A DNA stretch of 64,000 nt, taken from positions 1,054,001 to 1,118,000 of the forward strand of contig NZ_WOCD01000003.1 of the NCBI RefSeq assembly GCF_009728465.1, written 5' to 3'. The notes under the pieces are model-generated. The model was not told the origin of the DNA and did not search any database. It worked only from the letters and a program-made list of their open reading frames with translations. The stretch is from Psychrosphaera haliotis. Its GTDB lineage: Bacteria; Pseudomonadota; Gammaproteobacteria; Enterobacterales; Alteromonadaceae. Below, piece after piece: positions 8,819 through 17,702 of this stretch. Made by a program: the position numbers and the translations under genes. The stretch's first letter is position 1. Each line of letters begins with the position of its first letter.

Positions 8819-11800
8819 CTATTCTGCGTCGCGTTGTGCTTTTTGAATAAGGCTTTTTAACCACGACTTTAATGGCGCCGGTTTTAATGGTTTTAACATG
8901 TGTCTCACCCCAAATGCATCGCACTGCGCTTTTAACTCTTCGTCTTTCATGGCTGTCACTAATGCAGCTGGAATGGCATCTTGAAAGTGTGAACGAATTG
9001 ACTGAATAAGCTCTAAGCCGGTTATGTTTGATGGCACTAGCTGATAATCCACCAGCAATACATCGGGCTTAGTACAGCTTGGGTTTGTGCTATCTGGTGC
9101 GCAACTGGCTAAAAAGTCACTTACTTGCTCAACACTAGAAAAACACAAACACTGGCATTGCCATTTCTCGAGTAAGGTTTTAGTGGCGTCTAGATTTTGA
9201 ATTTCATCGTCAATGCAAATAACGTTAAGTTGATTAAATTGACTCGATTCTAATTGCTCAAATTGATTGATTTGCGTGGTTAAACTTTCTGATCCAAGCG
9301 GCACAGTAACGCCAAAACACGAACCTTTACCAACCGTAGATTGCATTTTTATTGGCGACTTAAGTTGTGAACTCATTCTTTCCACCACACTAAGTCCAAG
9401 CCCTAAACCTTTGGCGCTACCAGTGTGCGTGCGGTAAAAGGCGTCAAATACACGGCTGTGTTCAGACGCTGAAATGCCCTCACCTGTGTCCCATACTTCT
9501 ATTCTTATGCCTTGGCCGGCTTTTCGTAAGCCAATTAAAACCTTACCTGAGCCGGTATACTTCACCGCGTTCGATAAAAAGTTTTGTAATATTCGACGTA
9601 AATAAGTGGCATCACTGTGAACCGTCACATCTTGCCAATGTTGCACAAACTCCAATTGTTTGTCAGCGCATTGTGCCGAAATCTCATCACATAACGGCTT
9701 TAATACTGTACTCAATTTAAAGTGACTAAAGCTTGGTTTAAGCGCGCCTTGCTCTAGTTTCGAAATTTCCAATAGCGTTGATAGTAAGTCTTCCATTGCC
9801 GACAGCGACTGATCCACTTTGTTTAACGTACCGTGTTGTTCTTGATTTAATTCGTCTTCACTTAATGACGACAAGTACAAACGGGCGGCATTTAAAGGTT
9901 GTAATACATCGTGGCTGGCAAGCGCTAAAAATCGAGTTTTAGAGGCATTGGCTTCATCGGCTTCTTGTTTGGCTTTTTTCAGCTCTACGGATATCTCACT
10001 AATTTCATTAACACGTCGCTGTACCGTATCCGTTAAATTAATGTTGGCGTCTTTGAGTGCTTTTTCCGTTTCTATAAAGCCGGTAATGTCGTTAAAACTG
10101 GTAACAAATCCTCCATTTGGTAATGGATTGCCCACCATTTCTATAACCTTTCCATCGGCACGACGTCTAATAAAGGTATGGCTTTGACCGCTTTTTAAAT
10201 GCGACAAACGCTTACTAACCAGCTCATCAACTTCGCCATAACCACATTCACCGCGCTCGGCGTTAAATCGAATAAGCTGCTCTATTGGCAAGCCTACTTG
10301 CACCATATGATCAGGGTAATCAAATAACTCCAAATAACGTTTATTCCAGGCTACCAAATTTAAGTCATTGTCCACCACGCTAATGCCTTGGCTTAGATTT
10401 TCTAACGAGCTAAATAATATGGCTTGGTTATTTTTTAAGGCTTGCGTGGTGTCATCAAAAAAGTTAACCACGTCTTCTACGTCCAGCTGCTTGCCCGACA
10501 GTACAATGTTAACCAATGACTGCGCAGATGAGGCACCTAACACACCACCAAGCATACGTTCGCAGTAATTCACAAACTGATGCGTAAGTTCATCGTTGTC
10601 ATCCAGCGTTAGCTTGTTTTCCTGTTCATATTCCAGCAACAACTGTTCGCTGCGCTCATTGCCTAAAAAGGTCATCAATAAGTCGTTTAAGTCTTTTACT
10701 TTGGCTTGCGTATGACGAAGTTTTTGAGCTGACAAATCAGCTCGTTTATTTGGATGAACAAACGCCGTCGCTTGAATTTTATCGATTAAACGTTCATTGG
10801 CGAATATTGAAAATAAGTAATAACCCAGCGAATTGGCGATTAAAGAGATGATCACACCTTGGCTAATAACCGAGCTGTGACTGCCTGCATCATAAGAAGA
10901 AGCGAGCGGCATCAATAGGAACATTAACCAACTTAAAAAGCCCATTAAGAGTCCAGCGTAAACTCCGTTTGCATGTCCTTTTCGCCAATATAAGCCACCT
11001 AAAATTGGCGGTAACAATTGGATTACCAAAGAAAAGGCGATGAGACCGATGTTGTGTAACGAGGTTTCTTTGGCCCAGACAAAGTAATAAGCAAAAGACA
11101 AAAATAGAATAGCGCCAATGGTGACTTGTCGTAACTGAACAATACGGTGTTGGTATTTTCCCTCGGCCAATATTTTTTGTTGTTCACGTTTTAAAACTAA
11201 CGGCATAAATACGTCGTTGGTGATCATCGTACTTAACGTTAACGTGGCCACAATGATCATGGCACTGGCGGCAGAAATACCACCAATAAATACCAATAAT
11301 GTTGCCCACTCATTACCTGCAAATAGCGGTAATTGCATGGTAAAAATGTCTCTACTAACGCCGCTGTCTGCTAAAAAATGATTCCCTGCGGTGGCAATAG
11401 GCACAATGGCAATAATCGTCAGCAATAAATACAGCGGGAATAACCAACGTGCCGTGTTCAGATTTCGTTTATCTGAGTTGTCCACCACCATGACGTGGAA
11501 TTGTCTTGGTAAACACAAAATGGCGGCAGCAGCCATAAAAGTTTGTACCAAAAAGTCGGTTGTGATCATTGTTGACCACTGCCACTGCGAGGTTACTATT
11601 TCTGGGTTTAGTGTGGTGCTTATTGTGTTAGTTGTCGTGTTACTTATCGTGTTACTTATCGTGGAGTCCGTTAATAACATATAGGCGATAACAGCAGAAA
11701 TAACTAAGCCAATTAACTTAAAAATGGACTCAAAGGCGATGGCAAATATTAATCCAGAGCGATATTCCGTTACGTCGGCTTTTCTGGCGCCATACAAAAT

Positions 11801-12307
11801 CGAAAACAACGCAATAACAAAAGTAGCGACAAAGGCGGAGGTGGCTTGCTCCGATTGAATAGAAGAGATGACTGAAAACGCACTAAAGCTAGCGTTAATG
11901 GCTTTTAGCTGCAGCGCGATGTAAGGAATAATAGCGAGCGTTGCAATGATAGTGACAATGAGCGCCGTTTGTTGGCGTTTGCCGTAACGTGACGATATGA
12001 AGTCGGCAACGGAAGTGACATTCTGCTTTTTACTCACCGTAACCAGTTTTGCCAAAATAGGATAACCAAAGGTGAATAATAAAATTGGTCCTAATAAAAT
12101 AGGAAGAAACTGCCAACCTTGAGTTGATGCGGTTCCAACCGCGCCAAAGTAGGTCCAACTGGTGCAATAAATACCTAAGGCTAAACTATAAATGACTGGG
12201 TGATGCGTTACTTTTTGCGATAACGCGCCACCTTTGTCGCCCCATCTGGCCAGCATAAACATGATGCCAACGTAAACAATGGAAGCAGCAAATATAGCAA
12301 AAGTCAT
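8819..12307 (-). CDS. crbS: CrbS-type hybrid sensor: SLC5 symporter domain fused to histidine kinase and receiver
   Basis: 1162 residues. About 1-500 is a multi-helix sodium:solute symporter (SLC5-like) domain, followed by a linker region, a PAS domain (~640-750, ENLSQGISVVDNDLNLVAWN), a histidine kinase with His799 (ASHDVLQPLNAARLYL), N and G boxes (NFLSNAVKYTG, DTGEGIS, GLGLGLSVVERM), and a C-terminal receiver with Asp1087 (LLVDYQLVPS). This is the CrbS/CbrA layout; CrbS signals to CrbR to turn on acs. Its ATG overlaps the stop of the exonuclease gene (ATGA), so it is the third gene of a coupled operon. A Ser/Thr/Asn repeat (NTISNTISNTTTNTIS, near residue 220) sits between transporter helices. 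Confidence 0.93.
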   Translation of the reverse strand: MTFAIFAASIVYVGIMFMLARWGDKGGALSQKVTHHPVIYSLALGIYCTSWTYFGAVGTASTQGWQFLPILLGPILLFTFGYPILAKLVTVSKKQNVTSVADFISSRYGKRQQTALIVTIIATLAIIPYIALQLKAINASFSAFSVISSIQSEQATSAFVATFVIALFSILYGARKADVTEYRSGLIFAIAFESIFKLIGLVISAVIAYMLLTDSTISNTISNTTTNTISTTLNPEIVTSQWQWSTMITTDFLVQTFMAAAAILCLPRQFHVMVVDNSDKRNLNTARWLFPLYLLLTIIAIVPIATAGNHFLADSGVSRDIFTMQLPLFAGNEWATLLVFIGGISAASAMIIVATLTLSTMITNDVFMPLVLKREQQKILAEGKYQHRIVQLRQVTIGAILFLSFAYYFVWAKETSLHNIGLIAFSLVIQLLPPILGGLYWRKGHANGVYAGLLMGFLSWLMFLLMPLASSYDAGSHSSVISQGVIISLIANSLGYYLFSIFANERLIDKIQATAFVHPNKRADLSAQKLRHTQAKVKDLNDLLMTFLGNERSEQLLLEYEQENKLTLDDNDELTHQFVNYCERMLGGVLGASSAQSLVNIVLSGKQLDVEDVVNFFDDTTQALKNNQAILFSSLENLSQGISVVDNDLNLVAWNKRYLELFDYPDHMVQVGLPIEQLIRFNAERGECGYGEVDELVSKRLSHLKSGQSHTFIRRRADGKVIEMVGNPLPNGGFVTSFNDITGFIETEKALKDANINLTDTVQRRVNEISEISVELKKAKQEADEANASKTRFLALASHDVLQPLNAARLYLSSLSEDELNQEQHGTLNKVDQSLSAMEDLLSTLLEISKLEQGALKPSFSHFKLSTVLKPLCDEISAQCADKQLEFVQHWQDVTVHSDATYLRRILQNFLSNAVKYTGSGKVLIGLRKAGQGIRIEVWDTGEGISASEHSRVFDAFYRTHTGSAKGLGLGLSVVERMSSQLKSPIKMQSTVGKGSCFGVTVPLGSESLTTQINQFEQLESSQFNQLNVICIDDEIQNLDATKTLLEKWQCQCLCFSSVEQVSDFLASCAPDSTNPSCTKPDVLLVDYQLVPSNITGLELIQSIRSHFQDAIPAALVTAMKDEELKAQCDAFGVRHMLKPLKPAPLKSWLKSLIQKAQRDAE

Positions 12308-13062
12308 ATTACATCCTTTAAGGTTAATGACGTTAAATCGCGTTGAGACATCATTGCTAAATAAAGCTCCGCTGTCGCTATCGCATCACCTAGAGCGTTA
12401 TGCGCTGTATGATTTGGTAAATAGAAACGTTGTCGAAGATTTTTTAACGTTAGGTCTCGCGGTTCAATAATAAAGCCTTTTTTACGCAGTGACTGATTTG
12501 CTAATAACAAGGTATCAACCATGACAAACGGCGGTTTAATGCCGTATAAATGCAAACAAGCTTTTGTTAAAAAGTGACGTTCTATTTTATTAAAATGCAC
12601 CAACATTACTTTACCAGCTAACTTTAATAACAGGTCGTTTACAACGAGCTCTAAGCTTTCTCCCTGCTGGCTTTCTTGCTCCGTAATTTGATGAATACAA
12701 ACATTATCATGTTCTAACTGTTGTTCAACATCAATAACTTGGTGATATCGTTGTGCCAGTTTAATTTGATTGCCTAACATGTTTACACAACCAACACTGA
12801 GTAGCTTATTGCGATTTGCATCTAGCCCCGTTGTTTCAAAATCTACCGCCACCATTGGCAATTCAATTAAAGGCGTAGTTAAGTCTGGTAGCGGCGTTGA
12901 TAAATACGCCCTAATGCCCGCATAAATATCGGTTTCTAGATCAGCTAAGTCTTCGTCGGGTAACGTGTGAGCCAACATGTCTTTAAATTGCTCGTTTAGC
13001 GCTTGCCTCTGTTGTTCAAACTTTTGTTTTTGCGGCGTAAAAAAGTTCTTCAAATTCATCAC
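12304..13062 (-). CDS. DnaQ-like 3'-5' exonuclease
   Basis: 252 residues. The exonuclease fold is shown by VDFETTGLDANRNKLLSVG (DEDD motif I, Asp and Glu of DFET), LVHFNKIERHFL (motif II region) and NHTAHNALGDAIATAELYL (motif III with His and Asp). Relatives are the epsilon subunit of polymerase III and RNase T; this short stand-alone protein often sits beside CBS/DUF294 and acetate genes in Vibrio and Shewanella relatives, where its role is unclear. The start is GTG at 13062, overlapping the upstream stop by one base; an ATG follows at once. The stop overlaps the crbS start. Confidence 0.88.
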   Translation of the reverse strand: MMNLKNFFTPQKQKFEQQRQALNEQFKDMLAHTLPDEDLADLETDIYAGIRAYLSTPLPDLTTPLIELPMVAVDFETTGLDANRNKLLSVGCVNMLGNQIKLAQRYHQVIDVEQQLEHDNVCIHQITEQESQQGESLELVVNDLLLKLAGKVMLVHFNKIERHFLTKACLHLYGIKPPFVMVDTLLLANQSLRKKGFIIEPRDLTLKNLRQRFYLPNHTAHNALGDAIATAELYLAMMSQRDLTSLTLKDVI

Positions 13063-14912
13063 TAATACACCACTTGCCTTGAATCTTGTAACTCTTTAAT
13101 AACCCTAAACGCGTCCTTCAAATGGCTTCGCTGCAATCTTGATATGTCTTTGGGCGACAAAAAGTTACTTGGTTTTTTCTGTTGTTGTATTTGCAATGCG
13201 TTAAGTTCTAAACGCAACTGAATAAGAAATTCGTATGCCGCTATCAGACTTCGCCCTGCTTGTTTTGACAATATGTGACTGCCTTTTGCGGCCTGCAGCC
13301 GTTCAAGGGTGGAGTTTTCTTCAATGCCTAATGCTAAGGCGTAAATGCGAGCTAAATCAACAATAGGCGCGATGGCATTGTGTTTTAAGTCCATGGTGGA
13401 TTTGTTTTCACCTGAAGAAATAAGAACAAAGTCTCTGAAAAAACCCAGAGGCGGTTTATTGCCTATGGCGTTGCGGCTCAAATGTGCAATAAACAGTGTG
13501 CTCTGCTGAGTCATTTTTAATACGCGATGTTTGATATTCAGCAACAGTGTTTTGTCACCATAAACTACATCTAAATCAAAAAATACGCTGCTATTTAACA
13601 AGGCTTGAGGGCTTGGTGACGATACCCACTTTTCAAAATATTGTTGCCACTGTTTGGCGCTTTGGCACCAATTGGGATTACTCGCCATAATATTGCCTGG
13701 GCAATAAATAAACCCGCATTCGTTTAAGCCATCACAAACATAGTCCGCCAGCTCAGCAAACCAACGCTTGTCTGCTTCAGTGGCGTCATCACTATATACA
13801 ATGGCATTGTCTTGATCGGAAAAGGCCAATTGCTCACTGCGCGCTAATGATCCTGCACACAACCATGCAAACGGCACGGATGGCGAACCCAGTTTCTGCT
13901 CCGCCAATTGAATTAAACGTGTGGTGATGCCTCTCGACAAGGCACTAATACTTTTAGCAATGGGGGCCGCTGCAATACCAAGCTTAGTTAAATTAACCTG
14001 CAGTTGAGGCAACATTTGACCAATTCGAGCTAACTCAGAAACCGACGTTGCTTTACGGATTGCACTGGTTAAATGCGCGGCATTTTGCCCTTCTTTATGC
14101 ATTAAGTCAGTTAGCGTTAACATACCGTATAACTTACCAGACTTAGTTACAGGCAGATGATGTATGCCCTGCTCTATCATGGTTAACAAACCATCAAAGG
14201 CTATTTGTTCGGCTTCAATGGTTAGCATGTCTGTGGTCATGATTTTATTTACCGACGTGGTTAATTCTAAACCTGCAGCAACGGCTCTTGAGCGAATGTC
14301 TTTGTCGGTAATGATGCCTACATGAACGTCTTGCTTGGTGATCACTAAACTTGAGTAACCCAGTTCTGTCATTTTAATGGCCGCTGACTGTATAGACTCC
14401 AGATGTGCAATGGTGGCCGCAGGCGTATGAGCAAATTCTTCAACCGTCATGCTGTTTAATGGCGACGCGCTCAGCTCATTAAGCTGCTGGGCTGCAACTG
14501 AGTCGTGTATGCGTTGATTAGGATCTTTTAACCAGTGTGACAAAATGTCAGGATAATCGGCCAATACCATTTTCATTTCATTCAAAGGCACGCTGTAAAC
14601 TAAAGAGTCTTGGTCCACCAGCCAGCTTTTTTGCTGATTAGAAAAGTCCACATTATTGATGACGATCACATCGCCTTCGCCATATTTAGAACGAATAGCG
14701 CCTTTTACTTTTTGTTGGACTATGCCTTTTCGGACCACCACAAAAACACCACATTGCCGTGCGCTTGTAAACGCCGTTTGTAAGCTGTCGTGCTGCCTTA
14801 AATAATTTATAGAGAAGAGTGAAACCAAGGAAACAAGGGCGGTTTTTGGTAACTGATCAAAAGGGGGAATTTGCCCAATAAAGTCAATTTGTTCGCTAAG
14901 ATCAACACTCAT
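13062..14912 (-). CDS. cNMP-binding/CBS-pair/DUF294 nucleotidyltransferase-like protein
   Basis: 616 residues. An N-terminal cyclic-nucleotide-binding-like domain (~10-130, with GVFVVVRKGIVQQKVKG) is followed by two CBS domains (~165-285; ITDKDIRSRAV and LYGMLTLTDL), then a DUF294 putative nucleotidyltransferase region (LCAGSLARSEQLAFSDQDNAIVY, the GS...D.D nucleotidyltransferase signature) and a helical C-terminal domain. GlnD-like chemistry is predicted for the family but the substrate is unknown. It is first in the coupled operon with the exonuclease and crbS, and divergent from the symporter operon, so a link to acetate or energy sensing is inferred. Confidence 0.88.
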   Translation of the reverse strand: MSVDLSEQIDFIGQIPPFDQLPKTALVSLVSLFSINYLRQHDSLQTAFTSARQCGVFVVVRKGIVQQKVKGAIRSKYGEGDVIVINNVDFSNQQKSWLVDQDSLVYSVPLNEMKMVLADYPDILSHWLKDPNQRIHDSVAAQQLNELSASPLNSMTVEEFAHTPAATIAHLESIQSAAIKMTELGYSSLVITKQDVHVGIITDKDIRSRAVAAGLELTTSVNKIMTTDMLTIEAEQIAFDGLLTMIEQGIHHLPVTKSGKLYGMLTLTDLMHKEGQNAAHLTSAIRKATSVSELARIGQMLPQLQVNLTKLGIAAAPIAKSISALSRGITTRLIQLAEQKLGSPSVPFAWLCAGSLARSEQLAFSDQDNAIVYSDDATEADKRWFAELADYVCDGLNECGFIYCPGNIMASNPNWCQSAKQWQQYFEKWVSSPSPQALLNSSVFFDLDVVYGDKTLLLNIKHRVLKMTQQSTLFIAHLSRNAIGNKPPLGFFRDFVLISSGENKSTMDLKHNAIAPIVDLARIYALALGIEENSTLERLQAAKGSHILSKQAGRSLIAAYEFLIQLRLELNALQIQQQKKPSNFLSPKDISRLQRSHLKDAFRVIKELQDSRQVVY

Positions 14913-14996
14913 GTCTGTCCCTTTGAAATTATTTTTGTTCTTTAGCCTACTGTTTTAGGCGCTTTGCGAGCAAATGGCAACGAATATCTGACCACC

Positions 14997-15019
14997 TTAG
15001 ACTAAAGTTTAATACCTTT
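14997..15019 (+). promoter_or_regulatory. Symporter operon promoter box shared with acs
   Basis: TTAGACTAAAG (14997-15007) directly abuts TTTAATACCTTT (15008-15019). Both parts recur upstream of acs, the first in inverted orientation. The position, about 130 bp before the symporter small-subunit gene and in the divergent gap with the DUF294 gene, suits an activator site. CrbR is the obvious candidate but this is not shown by the sequence. Confidence 0.5.
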
Positions 15020-15149
15020 GTTGAACCCCTTCTTGCTAAGTTAGGCTCAGTCATTTGTATATCGATTAGATGTCAAACAGCAATTGGGTGGGCGACGGTT
15101 GATGTACAAATTCTAACTTTGTTTAACAAAGATTAATTTGGAGCATGTC

Positions 15150-15401
15150 GTGGAACATAAAACAACATATTGGCAGGAAAATCTGCGCTTAATATTTATA
15201 TGCCTCATCATATGGTTTGTTGTCTCATATGGATTTGGCATTTTGCTGGTTGAACAACTCAACGAATTTAGACTTGGTGGTTACAAACTTGGATTTTGGT
15301 TTGCACAACAAGGATCTATTTACACATTTGTTGGTTTAGTTTTTTGGTATACAAGGCAAATGAATAAACTTGATGCCAAATACAAGGTGGAGGACGAATA
15401 A
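15150..15401 (+). CDS. DUF4212 small subunit of sodium/substrate symporter
   Basis: 83 residues from GTG at 15150. An upstream TTG at 15138 would add four residues, but the GGAG at 15140-15143 lies six bases before the GTG and is the better ribosome site, so I chose the GTG. Two hydrophobic helices are visible (LIFICLIIWFVVSYGFGILLV and GSIYTFVGLVFWYTRQ) and the segment FRLGGYKLGFWFAQQGS between them is typical of DUF4212. The stop overlaps the next start (TAATG). It is thought to partner the large SLC5 symporter encoded next. Confidence 0.93.
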   Translation: MEHKTTYWQENLRLIFICLIIWFVVSYGFGILLVEQLNEFRLGGYKLGFWFAQQGSIYTFVGLVFWYTRQMNKLDAKYKVEDE

Positions 15402-17137
15402 TGGAAGAATTAAAACTCTATACCTACATTGCGGTTTTTGGGTCTTTTGCCCTTTATTTCGCAATTGCATGGTGGGCTCGCGCGGGTTCAACTAGTGACT
15501 TTTATGTGGCTGGCGGCGGCGTAACTCCACTTCAAAACGGCATGGCAATTGGTGCTGACTGGATGAGTGCGGCGTCATTTATTTCCATGGCTGGCTTAAT
15601 TGCCTTCTTAGGATACGGCGGTTCGGTATTCTTAATGGGTTGGACCGGTGGTTATGTATTGTTAGCCATGCTTCTTGCTCCATACATGAGAAAGCACGGT
15701 AAGTTTACCGTACCTGAGTTTATTGCTGACCGTTACTATTCAAGAACCGCACGTATTGTTGCTGTTGTTTGTTTAATTGTAGCGTCGCTTACTTATATCA
15801 TTGGCCAAATGAAAGGCGTTGGCGTTGCGTTCTCTCGCTTCTTAGAAGTTGATTACGACCTTGGCTTATACATAGGTATGGCCGTTGTTTGGGTTTATGC
15901 CGTGCTTGGTGGCATGAAAGGCATTACTTACACGCAAATTGCACAGTACTGTGTACTGATTTTTGCTTACACTATTCCTGCCGTGTTTATTTCATTGCAA
16001 CTGACTGGTAATCCAATTCCGCAGCTTGGTTTAGGTAGTACCTTGGCCGATGGCAGTGGCATGTATTTATTAGACAAACTTGATTTAGTGGTCACTGATT
16101 TAGGCTTTAAAGAATACACCACGGATAATATGGGCGGCACTTTAAACATGTTCGCTTACACCTTATCGTTAATGATTGGTACAGCCGGTTTACCGCACGT
16201 AATTATGCGATTCTTTACGGTGCCTTCTGTAAAAGCAGCACGTTCATCTGCAGGTTACGCGTTAGTATTTATCGCTCTGTTATACACAGTAGCACCTGCT
16301 GTTGGTGCAATGGCTCGCCTTAACCTTATGAACACGGTAGAGCCAGTTGCTGGTCAAAACTTAGAGTATGCCGAGCGTCCTCAATGGTTTAAAGACTGGG
16401 AAAAAACAGGTTTATTGCAGTTCGAAGATAAAAATGGCGATGGCAAAATCCAATACACAGCAAATGCTGAGACTAATGAAATGACCAAGGTTGATCGTGA
16501 CATTATGGTATTGGCGAACCCTGCTATAGCAAATCTTCCTAACTGGGTTATTGCACTGGTTGCCGCAGGTGGTATTGCAGCTGCACTATCAACCGCTGCA
16601 GGCTTATTGCTAGCGATATCCTCCTCGGTTTCCCATGACTTAATGAAAGGGGTGTTAACACCTAACATTTCTGAAAAAGACGAGCTCATGGCCGGACGAG
16701 TCGTGATGACCATTTCCATTATTGTCGCAGGTTGGCTGGGGTTAAATCCACCAGGCTTTGCTGCCGGTACCGTTGCGTTGGCCTTTGGTTTAGCCGCATC
16801 GAGTTTATTCCCGGCATTAATGATGGGTATATTCTCTAAAAAGATGAGTGGCACTGCTGCCGTAGCAGGCATGTGTGCAGGTCTAGGTGTAACTATGCTG
16901 TATGTATTCCAACATAAAGGATTCATGTTTATACCAGGCACTTCATTTTTAGGTGGATTAGAAGAAAATTGGTTCTTAGGCATTTCGCCTAATGCCTTTG
17001 GTGCTGTAGGCGCTATCGTGAACTTTACCGTTGCATTTATCATGCTTAAGTTTACCGGGCCTGCACCACAAGAAATCCAAGACATGGTAGATAACTTCCG
17101 TGTCCCTCATGGAGCTGGAAAAGCGCACGCACACTAA
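15401..17137 (+). CDS. actP: Sodium:solute symporter, VC_2705 subfamily (probable acetate uptake, ActP-like)
   Basis: 578 residues with about 13 membrane helices of the SLC5/SSS family. Typical sequences are ADWMSAASFISMAGL, ADRYYSRTARIVAVVCLIVASLTYIIGQMKGVG and AAALSTAAGLLLAISSSVSHDL. A soluble insert near residues 340-360 contains DKNGDGKIQY, the spacing of an EF-hand calcium loop. It follows the DUF4212 gene with overlapping start and stop, and neighbours the CrbS/CrbR and acs genes. I therefore infer acetate or another short monocarboxylate as substrate; the symbol is by analogy with E. coli ActP, a different branch of the family. Confidence 0.88.
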   Translation: MEELKLYTYIAVFGSFALYFAIAWWARAGSTSDFYVAGGGVTPLQNGMAIGADWMSAASFISMAGLIAFLGYGGSVFLMGWTGGYVLLAMLLAPYMRKHGKFTVPEFIADRYYSRTARIVAVVCLIVASLTYIIGQMKGVGVAFSRFLEVDYDLGLYIGMAVVWVYAVLGGMKGITYTQIAQYCVLIFAYTIPAVFISLQLTGNPIPQLGLGSTLADGSGMYLLDKLDLVVTDLGFKEYTTDNMGGTLNMFAYTLSLMIGTAGLPHVIMRFFTVPSVKAARSSAGYALVFIALLYTVAPAVGAMARLNLMNTVEPVAGQNLEYAERPQWFKDWEKTGLLQFEDKNGDGKIQYTANAETNEMTKVDRDIMVLANPAIANLPNWVIALVAAGGIAAALSTAAGLLLAISSSVSHDLMKGVLTPNISEKDELMAGRVVMTISIIVAGWLGLNPPGFAAGTVALAFGLAASSLFPALMMGIFSKKMSGTAAVAGMCAGLGVTMLYVFQHKGFMFIPGTSFLGGLEENWFLGISPNAFGAVGAIVNFTVAFIMLKFTGPAPQEIQDMVDNFRVPHGAGKAHAH

Positions 17138-17156
17138 ACATGTGTTTTTACCCTTT

Positions 17157-17195
17157 GGCTTCCCATTTGACTCTACATTTGGGAAGCCTTTTTTT
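17157..17195 (+). terminator. Rho-independent terminator of the symporter operon
   Basis: GGCTTCCCA (17157-17165) pairs with TGGGAAGCC (17180-17188), followed by seven T. It sits 20 bp after the symporter stop. Confidence 0.9.
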
Positions 17196-17254
17196 ATTTC
17201 TATATTTACTAATTATTCCCGTTTACAATTCAAGCATAATAACGAGGTTAAAAT

Positions 17255-17692
17255 ATGAATAAACACACCAAAATGGCGTTATACGTGGCTCCAATCTTAA
17301 TATTAGGCGGTTATATATTGTCTGACATGTGGGTGGAAAACCAAGCGGCTAAAGACAAAGTCATTGTATTGCAGCAACAAGGTCCTTGCGATGTGATTGA
17401 GCAAATGTGCATATTAGAGTCAGGCGACTTACAGCTAAATGTGTACGACAAAAACGGCGAAACTTATGTAAATTCAACCTTTGCGTTAGATGCCGCCACG
17501 TTATTTACCGTTGACGACAATAATATAGTGACCGAATACCCTCTTCTACAAGATAACAATGCGTTTTACTGGAAGCATAAAACCACCTTGAACCAGCAAC
17601 TTACTAAAGCCGGCGACACACAAAAACTGCGCGTTATTGCAGAGATTAAAGGTGGCAAATACATCAGCGAATTCACCACCAAAAAAAGCTAA
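17255..17692 (+). CDS. Small single-pass membrane or exported protein, unknown function
   Basis: 145 residues. The N-terminus MNKHTKMALYVAPILILGGYILSDMWV is a single hydrophobic helix after a short basic segment, so the protein is anchored in the inner membrane with its remainder in the periplasm. Two cysteines (GPCDVIEQMC) could form a disulfide. The rest is mainly beta-like and polar, ending in KKS. The start has GAGGTTAAAAT before the ATG. It lies between the symporter terminator and the convergent GNAT-nitrilase gene, so it is probably its own transcript. I do not recognise a family. Confidence 0.75.
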   Translation: MNKHTKMALYVAPILILGGYILSDMWVENQAAKDKVIVLQQQGPCDVIEQMCILESGDLQLNVYDKNGETYVNSTFALDAATLFTVDDNNIVTEYPLLQDNNAFYWKHKTTLNQQLTKAGDTQKLRVIAEIKGGKYISEFTTKKS

Positions 17693-17702
17693 ATTAACTA
17701 GA

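Noticed and set aside
11391..11684. 97-residue ORF opposite crbS
   Set aside because: Lies inside a strong CDS on the other strand; composition follows codons of crbS and shows no family.
16381..17085. 234-residue ORF opposite the symporter
   Set aside because: Antisense shadow of the actP-like gene; low complexity, no ribosome site.
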